Assembly: GCA_016200955.1 (NCBI GenBank)
Contig: JACQDU010000421.1
Span: forward strand, 1 to 9,876
Direction of reading: 5' to 3'
Length of the DNA stretch: 9,876 bases
Origin: a bacterium
GTDB taxonomy: Bacteria; Planctomycetota; J058; JACQDU01
Positions 1 through 7,398 of the stretch are shown one piece after another. The notes under the pieces were generated by a model. It was given only the letters and a program-made list of their open reading frames with translations, did no database searches and was not told the origin of the DNA. The position numbers were made by a program, and so were the translations under genes. Positions within the stretch are counted from its first letter, which is position 1. Every line of letters starts with the position of its first letter.

Positions 1-2507
1 CGCAGCGCCTCGAGGCCCGCGCGGATCGCCTTGTGGAAGCTCCCCTCGGGGTCGATCGCGATCGTCCTCATCTGGGCGAGGAACGGGAGCGTGAAGCGCG
101 GCGCCCCGGCCCATCGATAGGCGATGAGGCGGTCTCGCACGGACGGCGGGGCGGCGTTCCGGATCCACGGCGCGTCCAGGTAGCTCGCGTGGTTCCCCGC
201 CAGGACGAAGCCTCCCTCGCGCTCGAGGTGCTCGCGTCCCTGGAAGCGGAAGCTCCAGCAAACGCGAGAGAGAGCCGAGAAGAGAGCGAAGCCGACGGGC
301 GCCGTGAGCGGCCGCCGGAACGGCGGGAACGGCTCCTCGGGCGGCGCAAGGAGCTCTCGCACGAGGAGAGACGAGTCCTCGCCCGGCGCGGCGCTCTCCG
401 CGGGCGCGGAGCCCTGGTGGCGCTCGAGGAGGAGCTGGAGCTCTCCCAGCGTCTGGGAGGAGCTCCACTCGGCATCCGGAACCCTGGCCTCGAAGGCTCG
501 CGCGAGCTGGAGCCACAGCTCGACGCGCTCGAGCGAGTCGAGCCCGAGCGCGTCCACTCGCAGAGAGGGCGTGAGCGTGAAGCCGACCTCGGGGCGCACG
601 CGGCGAAGCGAGAGGGCGATGCGCGGGTCGAGGCTCCGCTCCCCGTCGGCCGGGCGAGCGGCCGCTTCGGGCCCGCCGGAGGCGGCGTGCCCGAGGCGGC
701 GGCGAAGACCTCCCCACGCGAGACGGAGCTTCAGGAGGCCCGTCGCGAGCCCGCCTCGCGGCGCGAAAGTCGAGAGCTTTCCCTGGAGGTAAGCCTCCTT
801 GACGAGGCCTCGTTGCAGCTTCCCGCTCGACGTCTTCGGGATCGACCCGTGGGGGAGCAGGAGCACTTCCGCGAGCGAGAGCTGGAAGGCCACCGAGACC
901 TTCTCGATGACGTCTCTCCGGACCTCATCGACGGCGCGGCGAGCGCGATCGTCGACCTCGGCCACGACGATCGCGACCTCTCCTCGACCCTCGCCGCGAT
1001 CGACCGAGAAGGCGACGACGTTCCCGACGCGCACGCCGGGGACGGTGCCGGCCTCGAGCTCCAGGTCCTGCGGGTGGTAGTTCCTCCCGCGGACGATCAT
1101 GAGGTCCTTCTTGCGCCCGCAGATGTAGAGGTCGCCGTCCGCGACGAATCCGAGGTCGCCCGTGCGGAGCCAGCGTCGGCCCTCGTGCGTCACGAAGGTC
1201 GCGCTCGTGGCCTCGCGGTCGCCGAAGTAGCCCTCGGCGAGCGACGGGCTCTGCACCCAGACCTCGCCGATCGCGCGGGATCCCCGGTCCTCGCCGTCGG
1301 GGCCGGCGATGCGCACGGCCATCCCGGGGAACGGACAGCCGTTCCCGACGAGCGTCGCGCGGTCGGTCTCTCCCTCGGGCTCCCGCACCTCGTTCGCCTG
1401 GAGACCTCTCTGGCTCACGACGATGGTCCGCAGAGGCTCGGCCCGCCGGTGGCCGGTCGCGACGAGCGTGTTCTCGGCGAGCCCGTAGCACGGGTTCAGG
1501 ACCTCGGGGCGCAGGCCGAAGGGCGCGAAGTGCGCGCGGAAGCGCTCGATGGTCGCCCACGAGACCGGCTCTCCGCCGCAGCCCGCGTTCTCGAGCGACG
1601 AGAGGTCGATCTTCTCGGAGCGCAGGGCCTCGTGCGAGCACTTCCGCACGCAGAGCTGGTAAGCGAAGTTCGGCGCCGCCGTGTGGACCGCGCGGTGGCG
1701 AGAGACCGCTCTCAGCCAGGTCATCGGTTCTTTCAGGAAGTCCACGGGAGAGAGCAGGATCAGGTGAGCGCCCGCGTGGAGCGAGGCGAGCACCATGCCC
1801 ACGAGACCGAGGTCGTGATAGAGAGGCAGCCAGCTCACGACGACCTCGCCCGGCACGACTCGCAGGGCGTCGCAGTAAGCCCGGAGCTGCGCCTGGACCT
1901 GAAGGTGGAGGAGGAGGACTCCGCGCGGCTGGCTCGTCGTGCCCGAGGTGAACTGCATGAAGGCCGGGCTCGACGACTCGAGCGGGTAAGGACGGCCCGG
2001 CTCGCGCGCCGCTCGCAGCTCCGTGTCGGTCACGAGGAGCTGGCCCTTGAACGTGAGGTGCTTTCCCACGAGAGGCACGAGGCGCTCGTCCACGACCGCC
2101 GCGCGGCAAGACGACGTCTCCGCTATCGAAGCGAGCGTCCTCAGGTAGTGCTCGAGGCGCGTCAAGCGAGCCGGCGGATACACCGGCACGGCCACCATGC
2201 CCGCGAGCGCGATCCCGAAGAACGTCTCTACGAACTCGAGCCCGGTCGGCAGCATGATGAGCACGCGATCGCCCGGCCGGAGCCCTCGCCCGACGAGAGC
2301 TCCGGCGACGGCGAGGGCGCGCGTCTCCAGCTCGCCGAACGTGAGGCGGCGCTCGTCGCGATCGCCGTCCGCGAGGAAGGTCACGAACGGACGCCCGCCG
2401 TCCTGCGCCGCGCGCATGCGGATGCGGTCCACGAGCGTCTCGATGCCACCCGTGGCCGGGACCGCGCTCGCGACGGCCGACGCATCGCGTGCCTGGAAGT
2501 CGTTCAC
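1..2507 (-). CDS. Fatty-acyl-AMP ligase / acyl carrier / PlsC-type acyltransferase fusion, C-terminus beyond left edge
   Basis: It likely activates a fatty acid as acyl-AMP, loads it onto its own carrier domain and passes it to an acceptor through a C-terminal acyltransferase. About 835 residues are visible. The adenylation domain (about 20-570) shows FAAL hallmarks: VPVYPP (about 107-112), FTSGTTSQPRG (186-196), LPLYHDLGLVG around H231-D232, YGLAENT from Y341, RTGDLG with D451, GRNYHPQDLE, and SSGK with the predicted catalytic K563. An acyl carrier domain follows, with GLDSLERVE and phosphopantetheine serine S658. A PlsC/LPLAT domain then begins, with the HX4D motif NHASYLD (H773, D778), and is cut by the window edge. 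The GTG start at 2507 is chosen because a TAGAAT box lies 7 nt before it and no ATG precedes the domain; no Shine-Dalgarno is visible. It lies 58 nt downstream of the ankyrin gene. The fatty substrate and the acceptor are unknown. A CoA ligase is less likely because of the FAAL signatures, but I could not align the FAAL-specific insertion. Confidence 0.92.
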   Translation of the reverse strand, partial: MNDFQARDASAVASAVPATGGIETLVDRIRMRAAQDGGRPFVTFLADGDRDERRLTFGELETRALAVAGALVGRGLRPGDRVLIMLPTGLEFVETFFGIALAGMVAVPVYPPARLTRLEHYLRTLASIAETSSCRAAVVDERLVPLVGKHLTFKGQLLVTDTELRAAREPGRPYPLESSSPAFMQFTSGTTSQPRGVLLLHLQVQAQLRAYCDALRVVPGEVVVSWLPLYHDLGLVGMVLASLHAGAHLILLSPVDFLKEPMTWLRAVSRHRAVHTAAPNFAYQLCVRKCSHEALRSEKIDLSSLENAGCGGEPVSWATIERFRAHFAPFGLRPEVLNPCYGLAENTLVATGHRRAEPLRTIVVSQRGLQANEVREPEGETDRATLVGNGCPFPGMAVRIAGPDGEDRGSRAIGEVWVQSPSLAEGYFGDREATSATFVTHEGRRWLRTGDLGFVADGDLYICGRKKDLMIVRGRNYHPQDLELEAGTVPGVRVGNVVAFSVDRGEGRGEVAIVVAEVDDRARRAVDEVRRDVIEKVSVAFQLSLAEVLLLPHGSIPKTSSGKLQRGLVKEAYLQGKLSTFAPRGGLATGLLKLRLAWGGLRRRLGHAASGGPEAAARPADGERSLDPRIALSLRRVRPEVGFTLTPSLRVDALGLDSLERVELWLQLARAFEARVPDAEWSSSQTLGELQLLLERHQGSAPAESAAPGEDSSLLVRELLAPPEEPFPPFRRPLTAPVGFALFSALSRVCWSFRFQGREHLEREGGFVLAGNHASYLDAPWIRNAAPPSVRDRLIAYRWAGAPRFTLPFLAQMRTIAIDPEGSFHKAIRAGLEAL

Positions 2508-2514
2508 GGAAGAG

Positions 2515-2520
2515 ATTCTA
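2515..2520 (-). promoter_or_regulatory. Putative -10 element TAGAAT, leaderless type
   Basis: On the minus strand TAGAAT (5 of 6 matches to TATAAT) is followed by 7 nt (CTCTTCC) and then the GTG start of the acyl-AMP ligase gene. With this spacing, transcription would begin at or next to the start codon. I see no convincing -35 element and no Shine-Dalgarno. The same arrangement precedes the crotonase gene. Confidence 0.45.
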
Positions 2521-2565
2521 GCCGAGGGACGTCGCGGCGAGGATCTCGAGCGCGACGCGATCGAC

Positions 2566-5250
2566 TCACCCGCCGAGGAGACGGATCATCTCGTCGTTGT
2601 CGCGACGCATCTTCGCGAACTCGACCGCGTCGTCGCCCCGAGCGTCCGTGAGGCTCCGATCGGCGCCCTTCGAGAGGAGGAGCTCGGCGATATCGACGTA
2701 GCCCTTCATGGCCGCGACCATGAGCGCCGTCTCTCCGCGGTGGTCGCGTGCGTCCACGTGGAGCCCGCGCGAGAGGAGGGCCGGGATCGCTTCCTTCCAG
2801 TACACGACCACGAGCCGGACGAGGTCCTCGGCGTCGGGCTTCGCCCCGCGCTCGAGGAGGAGCCAGAAGACCTCGGGCTCCGACCGCCGAATCGAGCGGT
2901 GGAGCACGCTCTGGCCGTCCTTGTCGCGCACGTCCGGGGTCATGCCGGCGTCCAGGAGCTCTCGCACGCGCTCGAGGTCGCGCTTCTCGACGGCCTCGAC
3001 GAGCAGGACCTCGTCTCCGGCGAGGCTCGCGCCGCTCGCGACGAGAGCTCTCGCGACGGCGGCGTGTCCGCTCTCCTGCGCCCACGCGAGCGCGGACTTC
3101 CCGCCCGGGCCTCTCCGGTTCAGAAAGGCGACCTTGCCCGCGAGGAGCGCGACGACCGCTTCGTGGCCCGCTCGCGCGGCGAGGATGAGCGCCGAGTCCT
3201 CCTCGGGCGTCGTCAGGTCCACGTTCGCGCCGCGCCGGATCAGGAGAGCGGCCATGTCGGCATGGCCCGCTTCCGCGGCGTGCATGAGAGAGGACTTCCC
3301 CCCGTTGTCCTGGTGGTCGATCTGCGCCTGCGCGTCGAGCAGGACCGCCGCCTTGTCGAGGCGGCCTCGCTTCGCGCACTCCATGAGAGGAGTCGAGCCG
3401 TCCTCCTCGAGCCCGTCGGGATCGGCTCCGCTCTCGAGGAGGATCCGCATGATCTCCACGCGGTCGGCCTGGAAGGCGACGCGCAGCGCTTCCTGGTCGA
3501 GAGAGGCCGTCCCGAGGAGAGCGCGCACGGCGTCTTCGTGACCGCCCTCGGCCGCGAGCATGATGGCCGTCTTCCCGTCGCGGTCCCGCCGCGAACGATC
3601 GGCCTCGAGCGCGCGGATCGCGAGGGCGTGGCCGTTCTCCGCGGCGAACATGAGAGCCGTCCGCCCGAACGCGTTCGTGGCGTTCACGTCTCCCTGCGCT
3701 CGGAGCTCCTTGACCTTCTCGACCTCGCCGCGACCCGCCGCGACCATGAGAGGCGAGCGCTCGCGGATGATCTCCCAGTAATGGGAGAGCGACTCGGCCT
3801 CCTTGTTCCAGAGATTCACCGCGAGATGGATCCCCTCGTCGTAGAGACGAGCAGCTTCCGCGAGCTCGGGCGCGGTCGGCTCGGGCTTCTCGGACTCCCA
3901 GTACTTCGGCGGGAGCGGCGAGAGGTGGGGCGAGTCCTTGACCTGCTCCAGGTAAGCTCGCCTGAGGGCCTCGGGGAGAGCGTCTCTCCTCTCCTTCACG
4001 AGCGCGTGGATCGATGCCGGGACGCCTTGCTTCATCTGCACGACGAGCGCCTCGGTCGCGGCGCCCGAGAGCCCCGGATCGTCGAGCGCGCCCGCGAGGA
4101 CGTCGTGAGCGGCCTTCGCCACGCGGAGGGCCGTGCCCTTGGGCGGCGGCGGCAGGAGCCGGAGGAGCGTCGCCCTCGCCTCCGTCGTCGCGAGCTTCGA
4201 GTAGAGGTCGAGCCGCGCGCCGTAGTCGGTCGCGTGCTCGATCCCCGAGCCGTGGAAGGCGCGGCGGATCTCGGGCACGAGGCCCGGCCGCTCGACCGCG
4301 CAGTCGTCTATGAACTGGATGAGCGTCGCGGTCGCGTAGCGGTAGCCGATCCCTCCCTCGCCCCGCGCGAACTTGAGCGCCCACGCGAGGACGGGACCGT
4401 GCAGGTAGAGCATCCGGTAGAGGACGATCGCCGCGATCGTCGGGTGGTCGGGATAGTTCCGGCCGAGGAGCGTGTTCGCCGCCCAGAGCGCCGTCGATCC
4501 TCGCTCGACTTCCCCGTGCCGCCAGAGGACGTCGGCGGCGTCGAGGAGCCGCTTCATGCAGAGGCCGGGGCCGAGCCCGAGCTGATAGAGGAGGACGCGC
4601 GAGGCGTTCTTGTGGAAGAGGTGCCTCTCCGCGGCCGCGAGGACGGCCGCGTGGTAGAGGACGTTGTCCGAGCAGAGGAGCTTGCCCACGACCTCGCCCG
4701 CCGCGTGAGCGAGGCGCGGGTCCGCGGTCTCGAGGACCTCGAAGACCTCGCCGATCCTTCCGGCCATGGTGTCGTTCACGCAGGACCAGCTGTCGAAGGC
4801 GTCCTTCGCGAGAGTCACTCGCTCGGCGAGGTCCGTCGAGGTCCTGAGCCGCGCGAGGAGCCTGACCACGTGAGCGTCCTCGCCCGCCTCGACGTGGAGC
4901 GGCTCGACCCTCCTCATGCGGCGCTCGACCTTCGAGACGCCGCTGCAGCTCTTGCAGGGGACGATGTCCTGGTCTCCCAGGATGACGACCTCGGCCCCGC
5001 ACGCGGAGCACGCGGCGATCTCCGACTCCCCTCCGCGGATAAGGTGAGACGGCGTCCAGTCGAGCGGGACCTTCTTCTCCGGCTCGTGCTCGGGCTCCTT
5101 CGTGCGGAGCCGGCGCTCGACCTGCGCCACGACGCCGCAATAGGAGCACCTGATCCCCGGCCCTCCCTCGCCGAGCGGCATGGGAGCGCCGCAGCCCGGA
5201 CAAAGAGCGCGGCGGGTCACGAACATCGCGTGCGGGAAGAGGTCGTTCAT
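2566..5250 (-). CDS. Ankyrin-repeat protein with two N-terminal zinc ribbons
   Basis: This 894-residue protein is likely a soluble scaffold or binding protein; I see no signal peptide, membrane segment or enzyme motif. Zinc ribbon 1 uses C17, C20, C35 and C38 (CPGC, CSYC). Zinc ribbon 2 uses C81, C84, C99 and C102 (CSAC, CKSC). Residues about 130-445 are Ala/Leu-rich and look all-helical, possibly HEAT-like. Residues about 498-894 hold around 13 ankyrin repeats, recognisable by GxTALMxAAxxGH, LLxxGADP and GKTAIMLAAEGGH; some repeats are irregular. ATG 5250 is preferred: the frame stays open to a GTG at 5412, but the added 54 codons have poor third-position GC and no domain. Neither start has a good Shine-Dalgarno. 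The adenylation gene follows 58 nt downstream on the same strand, so co-transcription is possible. Function is unknown; zinc ribbons with ankyrins suggest protein or nucleic-acid contacts. Confidence 0.88.
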   Translation of the reverse strand: MNDLFPHAMFVTRRALCPGCGAPMPLGEGGPGIRCSYCGVVAQVERRLRTKEPEHEPEKKVPLDWTPSHLIRGGESEIAACSACGAEVVILGDQDIVPCKSCSGVSKVERRMRRVEPLHVEAGEDAHVVRLLARLRTSTDLAERVTLAKDAFDSWSCVNDTMAGRIGEVFEVLETADPRLAHAAGEVVGKLLCSDNVLYHAAVLAAAERHLFHKNASRVLLYQLGLGPGLCMKRLLDAADVLWRHGEVERGSTALWAANTLLGRNYPDHPTIAAIVLYRMLYLHGPVLAWALKFARGEGGIGYRYATATLIQFIDDCAVERPGLVPEIRRAFHGSGIEHATDYGARLDLYSKLATTEARATLLRLLPPPPKGTALRVAKAAHDVLAGALDDPGLSGAATEALVVQMKQGVPASIHALVKERRDALPEALRRAYLEQVKDSPHLSPLPPKYWESEKPEPTAPELAEAARLYDEGIHLAVNLWNKEAESLSHYWEIIRERSPLMVAAGRGEVEKVKELRAQGDVNATNAFGRTALMFAAENGHALAIRALEADRSRRDRDGKTAIMLAAEGGHEDAVRALLGTASLDQEALRVAFQADRVEIMRILLESGADPDGLEEDGSTPLMECAKRGRLDKAAVLLDAQAQIDHQDNGGKSSLMHAAEAGHADMAALLIRRGANVDLTTPEEDSALILAARAGHEAVVALLAGKVAFLNRRGPGGKSALAWAQESGHAAVARALVASGASLAGDEVLLVEAVEKRDLERVRELLDAGMTPDVRDKDGQSVLHRSIRRSEPEVFWLLLERGAKPDAEDLVRLVVVYWKEAIPALLSRGLHVDARDHRGETALMVAAMKGYVDIAELLLSKGADRSLTDARGDDAVEFAKMRRDNDEMIRLLGG

Positions 5251-5663
5251 CGCAGGCTCGCTCGGACGATCCGGGTCGAAGAGGATCTCACGGCCAGCGG
5301 ACGGACCGGGAGCTTCCTCCGGGATCGGGAAGGATCCAGAGCGCCGTGCCCGTCGCCGGGACCGAGCTCGCACAGTAGAAGGATCCGGGCTTCCCGCCGG
5401 CACCGCGGTCACGCCGCAATGGCATGTCGGCGATCCTCGCCCCCGGCGGGCCGTGGGTCAAGCTTCCCGGTCCGCCTCTCCCGCGCTCGCTCATCTTGGG
5501 CCTGCACCTTCTAAGAACAGCGACGTTCCTCTCACGACCAACGACCGAGGGATCGACGTGCGCCACGGGAAGCTCCAGATCGACATCGCGAGACCGGAGC
5601 TCTTCAAGAAGTCCTGATCGGTCGATCTCGCTCGACGAGCCCGGAGGAGAAGGATCCGACGCG
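5251..5663. other. Gap upstream of the ankyrin gene, no confident gene
   Basis: No open frame here has convincing coding character. A minus-strand frame at 5288-5566 (92 codons from an ATG) has no recognisable domain and biased, low-complexity composition. The possible N-terminal extension of the ankyrin protein (to GTG 5412) also looks non-coding. The promoter of the ankyrin gene probably lies here, but I cannot place it. A minus-strand TTAGAA near 5510 is a weak candidate. Confidence 0.5.
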
Positions 5664-5846
5664 ATGCGAGAGGTGGTCGGACCAGCGGAAGGCGTCCTCT
5701 CCCCGGCGGACCAGGTCTTCTCTCCGGGAGAGGTCGGCCTCCATCCGGGAGACCACGCCTTCTCTCCCGGAGACCACGCCTTCTCCCGGACGGAAGGCGG
5801 GCTCTCTCCATCGGTCCACGCCCTCTCTCCGGGAGCGCAAATACAC
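5604..5846 (-). CDS. Possible small ORF encoding a heptapeptide-repeat peptide (doubtful)
   Basis: An 80-codon minus-strand frame from a GTG reads through the 21-bp repeats as eight heptads: SRREGVD, RWREPAF, RPGEGVV, SGREGVV, SRMEADL, SRREDLV, RRGEDAF, RWSDHLS. Position 4 is acidic in all eight and position 7 is usually hydrophobic. Third-position GC is high in this frame, higher than in the plus-strand alternative (ATG 5664 to 5930), which reads as S-P-x-acidic-x-x-[L/F]. No good Shine-Dalgarno precedes the GTG. Repeats whose unit is divisible by three keep all frames open by chance, so this may not be a gene. Confidence 0.18.
   Translation of the reverse strand: MYLRSRREGVDRWREPAFRPGEGVVSGREGVVSRMEADLSRREDLVRRGEDAFRWSDHLSHRVGSFSSGLVERDRPIRTS
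5679..5846. repeat. Eight tandem degenerate 21-bp units with internal dyads
   Basis: Units start at 5679, 5700, 5721, 5742, 5763, 5784, 5805 and 5826. The best conserved, at 5742 and 5763, end in GGAGACCACGCCTTC. The core TCTCC[C/G]GGAGA is an inverted repeat, exact at 5721-5731 and 5763-5773 and near-exact at 5742 and 5826. The 21-bp period is about two helical turns, so the dyads fall on one face of the DNA. Units are directly adjacent without spacers. The array ends 94 bases before the crotonase ATG. It could be a regulatory protein array, a structured RNA region, or a remnant of a heptad-repeat coding sequence. Confidence 0.8.
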
Positions 5847-5927
5847 CGAATTCGGGCTTTCCTGACCGATTCGAGCGTGTTTACGGGCCGGCGCTCTTTG
5901 GGCCGTGGATCGCGCGAGCGCCCGTGC

Positions 5928-5933
5928 TAGAAC
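5928..5933 (+). promoter_or_regulatory. Putative -10 element TAGAAC before the crotonase gene
   Basis: GCTAGAAC is followed by 7 nt (CGCTCTC) and then the ATG at 5941. The layout and surrounding bases (GCTAGAA, then a CT-rich stretch) match those before the acyl-AMP ligase start. There is no Shine-Dalgarno, so a leaderless transcript is likely. No clear -35 element is visible. Confidence 0.45.
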
Positions 5934-5940
5934 CGCTCTC

Positions 5941-6717
5941 ATGAGCGAAGAGCCGAAGATCACGACCGAGACGCGGGGCCACCTCCTCCTGATCGGCCTC
6001 AACCGCCCGAAGAAGCTGAACGCGTTCGACGCGGAGATGCTCCGCGCGCTGAGCGACGCGTTCGGGAAGCTCGAGTCGGACCCGGGCCTCCGGTGCGGAG
6101 TCATCTTCGCGAACGGCGATCACTTCACGGCGGGCCTCGACCTCATGGACGTGGCTCCTCTCATGATGGAAGGGAAGCTCGACCTGGGCGCGGGCATCGA
6201 TCCCTGGGGAGCTCACGGGAGGCAGAGGACCAAGCCCACGGTGATCGCGGTGCACGGGCGCTGCCTCACGCTCGGGATCGAGCTCTGCCTCGCTCAGGAC
6301 GTGTGCGTCGCCGCCTCGAGCACGCGCTTCGCGCAGATCGAGGTGAAGCGCGGGATCTTCCCCTTCGGGGGAGCGACCTTCCGCCTCGTCCAGACGGCGG
6401 GCTGGGGGAACGCCATGCGCTGGCTCCTCACGGGCGAGGAGTTCGGCGCGGAGGAGGCGCTGAGGATCGGTCTCGTGCAGGAGGTCGTCGAGCCCGGCGG
6501 GCAGCTCCCGCGCGCGGTCGAGATCGCCGAGACGATCGCCGCCCAGGCGCCGCTCGGCGTCCGGGCGACGATCGCATCGGCCCGGGCCTCGCTCTTCGAA
6601 GCCGCGGCGGCCAAGGCCCTCTTGCCCGAGATCATGAGGCTCATGGCGACCGAGGACGCGCGCGAGGGGCTCATGTCCTTCATCGAGCGACGGGCCGCCA
6701 AGTTCGAGGGGAAGTGA
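5941..6717 (+). CDS. Crotonase / enoyl-CoA hydratase family protein
   Basis: A 258-residue protein of normal crotonase length, expected to bind an acyl-CoA in the cytoplasm. Visible motifs are NRPKKLNAFD (21-30), oxyanion-hole segment 1 GDHFTAGLDL (59-68), segment 2 GRCLTLGIEL (106-115), the FAQIEVKRGIFPFGGA stretch (130-145), and LTGEEFGAEEALRIGLV (163-179). E134 aligns with the first catalytic glutamate of classical hydratases (Glu144 in rat mitochondrial ECH). The second (Glu164, in the AMEMVLTG motif) aligns with R160 in AMRWLLTG. A standard hydratase reaction is therefore doubtful; an isomerase, hydrolase or other crotonase activity is possible. The ATG at 5941 is preferred over an upstream in-frame ATG at 5905, because the earlier start would precede the TAGAAC box and add 12 unconserved residues. 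It is transcribed alone and converges on the DUF3592-like gene. Confidence 0.93.
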   Translation: MSEEPKITTETRGHLLLIGLNRPKKLNAFDAEMLRALSDAFGKLESDPGLRCGVIFANGDHFTAGLDLMDVAPLMMEGKLDLGAGIDPWGAHGRQRTKPTVIAVHGRCLTLGIELCLAQDVCVAASSTRFAQIEVKRGIFPFGGATFRLVQTAGWGNAMRWLLTGEEFGAEEALRIGLVQEVVEPGGQLPRAVEIAETIAAQAPLGVRATIASARASLFEAAAAKALLPEIMRLMATEDAREGLMSFIERRAAKFEGK

Positions 6718-6812
6718 CCTCGCCTCTCTCGCGTTCCGCGGTCGCCGTCCTTCCGCCGGGGCGCCAATGGAAAGGGCGCGATTCGGCACGGTCTCCCGTC
6801 CCGACCCCGCGA

Positions 6813-6915
6813 GAGAACACAAAGGCGCAAGGGCGCGAAGGCGCAAAGACGTCCTGAAGGAGAAGCTCGGCGTCGCCGGCCGAGCGCTTCGCGTCTTCAC
6901 CTCTTCGCGTTCTCG
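6813..6915. repeat. Long imperfect inverted repeat, REP/MITE-like
   Basis: The left arm (6813-6843) begins GAGAACACAAAGGCGC and continues as GGCGCAAG/GGCGCGAAG blocks. The right arm (6885-6915) is its approximate reverse complement and ends CTTCGCGTTCTCG. The arms, about 31 bases each, enclose about 41 bases that contain a perfect 7-bp hairpin. The purine-rich AAAGGCGC/GCGAAG style resembles dispersed intergenic repeats I recall from environmental bacterial genomes, but no second copy lies in this window. It occupies the gap between two convergent genes. Confidence 0.65.
6865..6885. terminator. Hairpin at the centre of the inverted repeat
   Basis: GCTCGGC (6865-6871) pairs perfectly with GCCGAGC (6879-6885) across a 7-nt loop. 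It lies between the stop codons of the convergent crotonase and DUF3592-like genes and could stop transcription from both sides. No T-tract follows on either strand, so a classical intrinsic terminator is not shown. Confidence 0.3.
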
Positions 6916-6974
6916 ACACCGCGCCGAGCGTTCATGGTCGCGAGTCGCAACCAAGCAGAATGACGCCCTGGTAT

Positions 6975-7391
6975 CTAGACCTTCTCGAAGAACACCGCCC
7001 CGATGACGAGGAGAATGCCGCCGATCGCGATGAACAGGAGCCCGAGCCCGGTCATGATCGCGGGGACCAGCCAGGTCGCGAGCGCGGAGTCGATGAAGGC
7101 CTTCCGCGGGTCGGCGGGGTCGTAGCGGATCGCGATCGCTTGACCGACCTCGTGGCTGGCGGGCCGCGTCCCGAACGGAGACTCGAAGCGCACGACGCCG
7201 CCTGCGGGCGACGTGAACTCGACGACGGGGCAAAGGACTCTCTGTCGCAGGACGAGCTCGACGACGCTTCCCGTCGCCGCGACGCTCTGCTCGATGTCGC
7301 GCTTCCCTTTCAGGAACACGACGACCGCGCCGAGCACGAGCGCGAGCCCTGTGGGAACGAACAGGAGCCCGCAGAGGATGAGGACGCCCAT
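6975..7391 (-). CDS. DUF3592-like small membrane protein
   Basis: A 138-residue protein with one hydrophobic helix at each end (about 2-27 and 106-134) and a predicted beta-rich domain between them (about 36-104). The middle has the DUF3592 look: ATGSVVEL (39-46), PVVEFTSPAGGVVRFESP (55-72), VGQAIAIRYDPADP (82-95), then KAFIDS. Family members are membrane proteins of unknown biochemical function. The ATG at 7391 begins the first membrane helix directly and has a TAAGAC box 7 nt before it. It lies 96 bases downstream of the zinc-ribbon membrane gene on the same strand, and so may be co-transcribed with it or have its own promoter. The family call is by motif memory, not a search. Confidence 0.85.
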   Translation of the reverse strand: MGVLILCGLLFVPTGLALVLGAVVVFLKGKRDIEQSVAATGSVVELVLRQRVLCPVVEFTSPAGGVVRFESPFGTRPASHEVGQAIAIRYDPADPRKAFIDSALATWLVPAIMTGLGLLFIAIGGILLVIGAVFFEKV

Positions 7392-7398
7392 GGCGATC

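Noticed and set aside
33..2651. Very long plus-strand open frame opposite the acyl-AMP ligase gene
   Set aside because: It is an antisense shadow created by GC-rich codon bias. Its translation is Arg/Glu-rich without domains, while the minus strand shows all the FAAL, ACP and PlsC motifs.
5251..5412. N-terminal extension of the ankyrin protein to GTG 5412
   Set aside because: Third-position GC drops in these 54 codons, there is no domain, and there is no ribosome binding site. ATG 5250 lies directly before the first zinc ribbon.
2197..5514. 1105-codon plus-strand open frame opposite the ankyrin gene
   Set aside because: It is also an antisense shadow. Ankyrin repeats and zinc ribbons are read clearly on the minus strand.
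5288..5566. 92-codon minus-strand frame upstream of the ankyrin gene
   Set aside because: No recognisable motif, Arg/Gly/Pro-rich composition and no Shine-Dalgarno; chance openness is likely at this GC content.
5679..5846. CRISPR array
   Set aside because: The 21-bp units abut without spacers and are degenerate, and no cas gene is present.
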